A stretch of 64,000 bases of DNA. Origin: Papaver somniferum (Eukaryota; Streptophyta; Magnoliopsida; Ranunculales; Papaveraceae). The stretch is from assembly GCF_003573695.1 (NCBI RefSeq), contig NW_020650971.1:62984-126983 (forward strand), in the 5' to 3' direction. Below, in pieces: positions 56,381 through 64,000 of the stretch. The translations under genes and the position numbers were made by a program. Below the pieces are notes generated by a model. The model ran no database searches. It saw nothing but the letters and a program-made list of their open reading frames with translations, and was not told where the DNA came from. How positions within the stretch are numbered: the first letter of the stretch is position 1; every line of letters begins with the position of its first letter.

Positions 56381-58781
56381 TGATGAGTGCTAAAAAGTGC
56401 ATATTTCTATATATTTTTCTTGGCATTTAACTCATCTTTTGTGCATTAATTCTACATTTTATCCCATATTCTGTATTTTCATTGTTTTCAAGAATAAATA
56501 TTTTTCTTACTTAATTTTGCATTTTTAGGTAATAAATAAAGTTTGGATGAATAGCAGAGCGGAAAAGAGCAGAAAAGTAGTGAAAAGCCGGGAGGAATTA
56601 CACAAGGAAACCGCGAAGAATGTTGTGCACAAGACCAAAAGGCTAGAAGTGGGCTTGAAGAAGAAGAATTGTCCTTAAAGAAGATATGGGCTTGGCATAC
56701 CCAAGGCCCAAAACCCTTACTCAAACACATTTCCACTATCCAAGCCCGTCTCGGATATCAGCCGTCAGATCGAAGCATTTCAGCATCCTACGGTCGCTCC
56801 ATCATCGCACATCAAACTCCGAAGCCCCCGCTTTACATCGCAACGCCCATCTCCATCTTGGGTCGTCCGTTTTGCTACATCCCTTCATCCGACGGTCGCT
56901 CCACGCTTACCTCCGTATCGCCGTTGGATCCACCTACCATCTTCCCATCCATCGCTTCTTGTCGCAGATCATCAAACTCCGCTGCACCTGCTTCACACCC
57001 TAGCAACCGAACACCTACACCCCAAACAAACAGACCCTAATCCCATTTCCATCGAGTTCTTCCCCTTCTTCCCAAAAATTTGCAGAGCTCTGCAACTCCA
57101 TCACCACCTCGAACACCACCACTACCACCTTCCCCCGACAAACTCAGGAGTCAATCACCACCCTTGTCTCTCCCTTTCTCGTCTGTAGCATCGAGTCCTG
57201 ATGCTGCAAACTCGACAGTGAGAGAAGCTAGGGTTCACAGACGTCTAGGGCTAGGCCAACAGCGCAACAAGAGCTAGAGGAGGAGCAGTAGAACATCAAC
57301 AGGGCATGGGTCGAGCAGAATTCACACATGGGTATGTCGAATTTGATTTTCCCCAAAAGTTAGGGTTTGCAATTTAGGGTTTGGTGAAATTTTGTAATTT
57401 GTTGTAAGCTATAAAAGGGAAGTGATGTAGGATGTTAAAGGGTGTTCTTGGTTAGCCGAGATACCCCCTAATTGGGTTAATTTAATTTCACTGTTAATTT
57501 TTAGGGTTCTTGTTTTGCAATTTTCATTCACTGTTTAGTAGTTTAAATGTTGTGTTGTTCCTGTTAAATGTGTGTTGTTCCTGTTAATCATGTTTAGTTC
57601 CATTGTAGTGTTAATTATGTTCTGAGTTCACTGTTGAGGCTCAGATGAAACCTTAGTGCACTAATGAATGATGAATTGCTAGGAAGGCCTGTTTTGCTTG
57701 AGTAATGGGAAGAAGTTGGTGCTCTGATATGCCTGTGATTGACTGTGCTTTCAAAAGACAGTCAATGCTAGGGGCAAATCAGTGAGCAAGCTGATTCTCT
57801 TCCCATTCTAGTTGGATGCTTAAGTTTTTGCATTGTTTAGCTAGGACACAAGGTGGATTCTAAGCCTTAGCTTAGCCACAACTGCAACCTCCTCTCTGCC
57901 CTTGGCTAACAGCCTTGGTTCCATTGTTCTCTGCTTGTAGTTTCATTGTTCTGTCACATTTACTTCACAGGGAGTGGGATTGTTTACTTTACTTCACTGT
58001 TACCATTTGTTTCATTGCTGCTCCCTTGCCTTAGGCTAACTGCCTTTGTGCCTCATTGCCACTGATTTTTGCTTCTTTCCCATGATCATTGTTAGTTTGT
58101 TTCACTACCATCTTCATTGCTTTGTAAATATCACAGTTTCACTGCCACTATTTGCTCTTTCTTCTCTTTTGTTTCTCCTGTTCTTGTTACTGCATTCACT
58201 GCCTAGTGCTCTGCTGCCTTGTTCTCCCCCTGCTGCTACTACTTGCTGTTGCTGTTGCTGCTGCTGTGCACTTGCCCTTTGCACTGCTGCTGCTCTCCCT
58301 TTCCCTGCTGAGCATCTGCTGCTGTGCACTGCTTCTGCTGCTGCTGTGCACTGCTTCTGCTACTGCTGAAGCCCAGATTCATAACAAAAGCCCACTGTGG
58401 ACTTAATAAAAGCCCAGGTTCAAGGCCCAGCCACAGTTCAGGTTAAGGTCTAAGGCCCAATTCACTGTTACTAAGCCCAGTTCACTGTTAGCCCAAAGCC
58501 CAGTGCAACTCAAAAGACCAAAAGCCCATAAGTTCACAGTCAATCCAAAAGCCCACTGAGCCCAAAACCATTTCATTGTTACAAAAACCCACTAAGCCCA
58601 AAGCACAATTAAAAGCCCAATAGCAATTTATAGCCCAAATAGCTAGAAACTCCAAACACTCCCAATCTCTGTGGATCGACCCGTACTTGCACGAGCTACA
58701 ACTGACAACCGTGCACTTGCGGTATTACTGTAGGCCCGTTTTCATTTCACTTCAATTTTATACGCTTTCCCGGGTCCACCA
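56381..58781 (+). repeat. LTR c of the concatemer (divergent)
   Basis: About 2401 bp. It starts TGATGAGTGCTAAAAAGTGCA, unlike a, b and d (TGATGAGTGCCAAATAATG), and differs strongly over 56560-57290. It has a standard TATAAAAG box at 57410-57417 where the others have TATAAG. Hairpin at 58688-58715. A CTG/CTGCTG-rich patch lies at 58225-58365. Confidence 0.8.
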
Positions 58782-61700
58782 AGTTTTTGGCGCTGCTGCC
58801 GGGGATTGGTGCTGTGTTTTTCTTGTAGTTTTATTAGCTATTTTTGCATTTCACTGCATAGCATTTGCATCTGCATCTGCTTCACTTCATTTGCTGTTGG
58901 ACCTGCTGTTCTGAACCAGTTTTTCCTCTGCTGGGACGCCACCAAGGAAAAGAACCAAAGCCCAACTGGGTTTTTGCAACAATATCAGAGCAGCTGGGCT
59001 GTGCTTAAAAGGTAACCCATTTAAGAGAACCCGAATTGTGGGCTTCCAATTTTTAATTGTGGGCTTGTAATATTAAAGCCAATTTTTGGGCTTTTTATTT
59101 TCTGTTGGGTTTGTAATTAATTTCTGTGGGCTTGTTTGTTTAATTTGTGGGCTTGTATTTAATTTTTGTGAGCTTGTTTAATTTGGACTTGTATTTTGTA
59201 TTCTGGGTTTTTAAACCCAGCTGAGCTTGTAACCGATCACGCTAGGTTAAACTCGTTAGTGGGCCGAGTACCCAAATTCTAGGCCGAGATTTTGGACTCA
59301 GTTTCACCAAACGTTTTCAAACCAGCTGAGCCAAAGCAAACACAAAACCAACAGTGGGCTTGCTCCCATTCAAAAACCAAATTTTATTTTCTTTTTTTAA
59401 AAAAAAAAAAAAAAAAAATTTGCTCCTAATTTCAAAAACCAAAACTTTTCTCCCATTCAAAAACCAAATTTTACTTGCTCCCATTTTAACAACCAAATTT
59501 TTTCTTCTTTATCCCATTAAAACCAAACTTGCTCCCAAATTTTAAAAAACCAAAAAAATGTCTCCCATTAAAACCAAATATTTTTCCCAAAAATCCAAAC
59601 CCATTAAAACCAAATAGTGGGCTTTGTGTCTTTTCAATATGGGCCAACCTAGTGCTCTCCATGAATACATGTATCCCACAATAAAAATTCCATTATCATG
59701 TATTGTATTACCTCAAACCAATACCCCTTTTAAAATAAATGCAAGCATGATACAAATACTTCCTATATTTCGAGGGTTCGATTCTGAGAACCCCTATACT
59801 CATGTAAGAGAGTTTGAACAAATTTGTCGGACTATGCAACCTGATCATATATCCGAAGACTCTCTGAAATTGCGTTTGTTTACATTTTCTTTAAAGGAAA
59901 GGGCCAAAACATGGTTTTACGGTTTGAGACCACAATCAATCAACACTTGGGACCAACTCACAGATCTATTTTTCAAAAAATTCTTTCCACATCATAGGAC
60001 CATCGCTATTCATCAAAGTATCAATTGTTTTGTCCAATTGGATGAGGAAACTGTTTTTCACTATTTTGAACGTTTTAATGATTTGTTGAGCGAATGTCCG
60101 CACCATGGATTTGAGAAGTGGAGACTTGTCGTCATCCTCTATGAGGGACTAGACTTTAAATCTCGAACCATGGTTGAGTCTATGTGTAATGGTGAGTTTA
60201 TTGATAAATCTGTGGATGATGCATTGAATTTTTTAGCCGAGATTGCAGAGAAAACCCATCAATGGGAATCCGTTAGGGAAACAGGAACAACACCACATGA
60301 TATGAGTCACCCCCATGAATTAGAGTTTTATTCTTGTAATAGCTCCGACCTTAGGATTGAAAATTATCCTAGATTGCAAAATACCTATCATGATGATGAT
60401 GATGATTATGATGTTATGTTAGAAGAACATGTCTATACTGAAAATGTTATGGAACCTTTGGGTTCAAATACATTAGGCTTCTCTGCCCCGACCTTAATGC
60501 ATGATATTTCTTCTAGTATTCCATGTGATGTTTCCCCTGATGTGCCGATACACGAGAATAAATTTTTTGATGATGTTGATGACTCTGATTGTGATCTTGC
60601 CAATTTGATTGATGATTGTGAGCATGATGTGACATGTGTAGATGAGTTAGGAGATTTTGATTTGATTGATAATGATATGCCTATTCTTCTACCTAAGTCA
60701 CAATCTGATGGCCTTCCACCCAACCTAGATTTGGTTTGTACCCATATTGTCAAACCGATTTTTCTGAAAATTCCTAATCTAGGATTGGAACTGTGTGCTT
60801 CCCAAGTCCTCTTGGACTATTTTGCTTCAAAATATAACACTTTTAAAGAGCCACAGTTGGAATGCATTTCTTTGCCCATCCCGAACAAAGTCCATTTTCA
60901 GTTAGACCTTGTGAATCCTGCACCCCTAAAATTGTTAGATTTTGTGCTTAAAAGTGAACCTGTTGAAAAACTTTGGTTTAGGGGTGATTCATTCGGTTTT
61001 TCACTCTCACTCCCATTTAAGTCCAATTTTAGTGTTTTGAAACTTTCTATGTCTCTACACTTTTTCTTTTGGGTTGATCCTCAACTCTTTAGACTTTTGG
61101 TGTATGGTGAATTTTTTGTATATAATCCAGTAGCTAAAATTTCTTAAAAACCCTTTTGTTCCTTTTGTATATATTTTGCTAAATCCAATATGATCTCGGC
61201 TGACATATGTTGGATTCTTTCCGTGAATAACGGAGTTTTAATTCTGCTTTCGCCGAAATCGGGTATTCTCTCTCCTTTTACTCTACTCAGCATGTCCCTT
61301 TCCATATGTTGCATTTTAATTCTTTCCATATTTTGATACATTGAGGACAATGTTTAGTTTAGGTTTGGGGGTATAGAGTAGATACCATGATAATTTGCCA
61401 TAATTGAAAACGAACTCCTTCTTCTTTTTGAAAAAATTGAAAAATTCCAAAAAAAAATTGAAAAATCAAAATAAAAAATTAAAAAATTAAAAAAATTAAA
61501 AAATCATAAAAATGGAGCTCATTTACCTTAAAATGTTGACTCTTGTGCAAATATGTAATTATTAGGAGTCTTAGTCTAGATATTTAGGCACCCTGATTCT
61601 AGCACAATTCACATAGTGATAAGAAATTTGCACGCGCACGATCTACCAATACATGTATGGCCTCAATCTTCAAGGTGTTTGATAGGAAGTTACGATTGCC

Positions 61701-62587
61701 AATCACTTTAGAATACTGAACGAAACTTGACTAGCTTGTTCTTTGGTTGGTTGGGATAGAAGGTGGAGGTTACATTAAGAAAAACAACCATCGAATTTAA
61801 CTGGGTGCATCAAAAAGGGCTACCTCTTGCAAAGTGTCATGTAATTTTTGTTTCCTTTTGTATTTGTATCAAAAGTGTTTCTTTGTTCAAAAAAAAAAAA
61901 AAAAAACGATGTATATATTCAGAAGAAAAAAAAGAGAAAAAAATATCAGAAAAATACAAAAAAATCAAGTATTTATCAATTCCATCATCTCTTGTTCCAA
62001 AAATAAAAAGAGAATAGTCAATGTAAATAAGAGTCATGTAAAGAGTCATTTTGTTGTTTCATTGTAATAAGCAAGGAGGGTGTATGCCATTGATGTACAA
62101 CACGAGTAATTGTGAAATACCTCCAACTCATTCACAATTCTCGTAAAGTCCGGACAGCTAGCTAGATTTCGACCTCAGTTCTTAGCCTGAGAAACTATCT
62201 CTTGGTGATTAGTAGTCATAACATCCGATCTTTCTTTACACATGTGTAGATACACTTTACACTCTTATCACATGTCTTTATTTGTTATCAGTGCTAGGAT
62301 TGTGCCTTCGATAGCTAGATTGACATCTCCATTTTGCTGTGAGCTTAAACTGACTTGCACATGTCACATTTGATGGAATCTGAGCTCATATTTTGTCCTT
62401 AGGTTTTGTAGGTACACCTCTGGTAAACCTTCAAGAGACTTCAACTCGTCCACTAGGGACACTTAGTGGTTTAAAAGGCTTAGTGCATACGCTAAATTCG
62501 TTCGAGAGACCAGCGACAGTGGTATAGGTAGGATTTCCTTAGTTTTGTTTTACTTGAGGACAAGTAAAATTCAGGTTTGGGGGTATT
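58782..62587 (+). mobile_element. Internal region 3, with gag
   Basis: 3806 bp, collinear with internal 2. Primer site at 58788-58805 (GCTGC variant), leader with an A tract near 59400, gag at 59639-61147, inner purine tract at 61358-61373, A-rich stretches at 61430-61510 and 61889-61965, and the final purine tract at 62571-62587. Confidence 0.8.
59639..61147 (+). CDS. Gag-like protein of the large element, copy 2
   Basis: 502 residues from the ATG in CAATATGGGCC. Over the first ~410 residues it is almost identical to the frame at 53485-54975 (same capsid core, same acidic middle with one extra Asp). After FKEPQLE the two proteins diverge sharply for about 60 residues and then rejoin at FWVDPQLFRLLVYGEF, so the C-terminal module is variable with a fixed end. 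It also lacks a knuckle and enzymes. The open frame in both copies suggests selection or recent spread. Confidence 0.75.
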   Translation: MGQPSALHEYMYPTIKIPLSCIVLPQTNTPFKINASMIQILPIFRGFDSENPYTHVREFEQICRTMQPDHISEDSLKLRLFTFSLKERAKTWFYGLRPQSINTWDQLTDLFFKKFFPHHRTIAIHQSINCFVQLDEETVFHYFERFNDLLSECPHHGFEKWRLVVILYEGLDFKSRTMVESMCNGEFIDKSVDDALNFLAEIAEKTHQWESVRETGTTPHDMSHPHELEFYSCNSSDLRIENYPRLQNTYHDDDDDYDVMLEEHVYTENVMEPLGSNTLGFSAPTLMHDISSSIPCDVSPDVPIHENKFFDDVDDSDCDLANLIDDCEHDVTCVDELGDFDLIDNDMPILLPKSQSDGLPPNLDLVCTHIVKPIFLKIPNLGLELCASQVLLDYFASKYNTFKEPQLECISLPIPNKVHFQLDLVNPAPLKLLDFVLKSEPVEKLWFRGDSFGFSLSLPFKSNFSVLKLSMSLHFFFWVDPQLFRLLVYGEFFVYNPVAKIS

Positions 62588-64000
62588 TGATGAGTGCCAA
62601 ATAATGTATATATTTATCCCTTTTTGTTGGCATTTAACTCATCTTTTGTGCAGTAATTCTACATTTTATCCCATATTCTGTATTTTCATTGTTTTCAAGA
62701 ATAAATATTTTTCTTACTTAATTTTGCATTTTTAGGTAATAAATAAAGTCTGGATGACTTGCGGAGCGGAAAAGAGCTGAAGAGTAGTGAAAGGCCGGAA
62801 GAAATTATGCAAGGAAGCCGCAAAGAATGGAGCGCACGTCCAAAAAGCTAGGAATGGGCTCAAGAATGAAGAATTGTTCTTAAAGAAGATATGGGCTTGG
62901 CATACCCAAGGCCCAAAACCCTTACCCAAACCCATTTTCTATATCCATACCCGCCTCCATTCTCAGCCGTTAGATCGGATCCATCTCATCATCCAATGGT
63001 CGCTTCTTCATCGTTCATCAAAATCTGAAGTCTCTGCAAAACACCATAGTACCTAAATTCCAAGCCTTCAGATTAGATCACATTTAGATCCTACGGTCGC
63101 TTATTTGCCTGCTCATCAAATCTCGATACTTCCGCTTAACACTACAGCACCTAACCTCGATCTTCGCCGTTAACTTTGTTGTATTTCACAATCCAACGGT
63201 CGAAGTGATTCATCTCTCATACCACCGTTAGATCTACCAACCATCTTCACATCCAACGCGTCTCCTCGCTAGACATCAAAGTTTGATGAACCCGCTCAAC
63301 ACCTTAGCCATCGAACCCATCGACCTCAAGCCAAACACCCTCTTCTTCCCAAATCATTTTCTTTCCCCAAAACTTCTTCTCCACCACCATACCGCCTGCA
63401 ACTCCACTGCCACCACCATCTCTTCCATCACCACCTCGAGCTTCACCATCTCCATTCTCTCGACCAAATCAGAGCCTTCACCATCATCCAGCTCCCTAGT
63501 ATTTCCCTTTCTTGTTCTTAGCATCAACCCTAGGTGCTACAGATAAGAAAGAGAAAAGCTAGGGCATCAGTAGACGCAATTGGGAGAAGTTCGAGCTGAG
63601 GAGGAGCAGAGGGAACATCAACAGGGCATGGGTCGAGCAGAATTCACACATGGGTGAGAGAATTTGATTTTCCCCAAATCAATTTAGGGTTTTCAAATTT
63701 TAGGGTTTCTCAAAATTAGGGATTTTGTTGTAAACTATAAGTAGGAACTGATGTAGGATGTTAAAGGGTGTTCTTGGTTAGCCGAGACACCCCCTAATTG
63801 GGTTAATTTAATTTCACTGTTAATTTTTAGGGTTCTTGTTTTGCAATTTTCATTCCCTGTTTAGTAGTTTAAATGTTGTGTTGTTCCTGTTAAATGTGTG
63901 TTGTTCCTGTTAATGTGTGTTGTTTACATGTGTGTTACTGTTTTGCCATTCTAAATGTGTTCCTGTTAAATGTGTTGTTCCTGTTAAATGTGTGTTGTTT
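62588..64000 (+). repeat. LTR d of the concatemer, cut by the window end
   Basis: The first 1413 bp of an LTR nearly identical to LTR b, including the TGTGTTGTTCCTGTTAAA-type microrepeat at the window edge. Its continuation is not visible. Confidence 0.85.

Larger units (their letters stand above)
45340..64000 (+). mobile_element. Concatemer of large gag-only LTR elements
   Basis: Four LTR copies (from 45340, 49969, 56381 and 62588) alternate with three internal regions (47838-49968, 52694-56380, 58782-62587), all in the same orientation. Each internal region starts with an Asp-tRNA primer site and ends in the purine tract CAGGTTTGGGGGTATT. No protease, RT, RNase H or integrase is present. 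Two internals have one gag-like frame and one has none. They resemble LARD/TR-GAG type non-autonomous retrotransposons. The left end cuts the gypsy element; the right end is outside the window, so a target duplication cannot be checked (TGGGT precedes the left LTR). Confidence 0.85.

Noticed and set aside
58114..58406. Leu/Cys- and Gln/Ala-rich frames at 58046-58406
   Set aside because: They are translations of a CTG/CTGCTG-rich patch in LTR c, different in the other LTRs.
45340..64000. Endogenous plant pararetrovirus
   Set aside because: No movement protein, no RT, and LTRs with an Asp-tRNA primer site; this is an LTR retrotransposon layout.

Overview
The window is nuclear DNA of a flowering plant, almost certainly a dicot. 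It is AT-rich and intron-bearing. It holds F-box genes of the large plant F-box/FBA family, decayed RS-type splicing-factor copies, and plant LTR retrotransposons primed by initiator-Met or Asp tRNA. I cannot name the species. Three runs of N (1024-1905, 31082-31198, 31384-31614) are assembly gaps.

Left part (1-12043). A minus-strand gene like a 20S proteasome beta-type subunit runs off the left edge, with three phase-compatible exons. One apparently intact F-box gene (coding 3988-5223, plus) lies between inverted arms (about 2195-2998 and 5860-6720) that each carry a dead copy of an RS31-like RNA-binding gene. A third dead copy lies at 9000-9560. A gag remnant of a copia element and two unrecognised exon-like blocks fill most of the rest.

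Middle (11314-17471). A second F-box gene on the minus strand is split by a young, complete Ty1/copia element (12044-17077). Its LTRs are nearly identical, it encodes a 1348-residue polyprotein, and GAAGA is duplicated at the insertion site.

Tandem array (17935-33619). A unit of 3426 bp is repeated head to tail at least five times. Each unit carries a dead, minus-strand paralogue of the left-edge proteasome-like gene and the 5' exons of a very small F-box-like gene. That gene's only complete last exon lies just outside the array at 17663-17863. An out-of-order island between two gaps shows that at least one more unit is collapsed here.

Right part (33620-64000) is nested mobile DNA. A LINE-like ORF1 element without visible ORF2 is flanked by 266-bp direct repeats and split by a degenerate copia element. 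A Ty3/gypsy element (minus) is cut off by a concatemer of large elements (LTR-internal-LTR-internal-LTR-internal-LTR) from 45340 to the window end. These have LTRs of 2.4-2.7 kb, an Asp-tRNA primer site and at most a gag-like ORF, so they must depend on enzymes from elsewhere. No operons, CRISPR arrays or bacterial features are present.

The observations I rate highest are the 3.4-kb array with its collapsed copy and its split gene, and the gag-only LTR concatemer with mirrored GCCCA/TGGGC words around the primer site.
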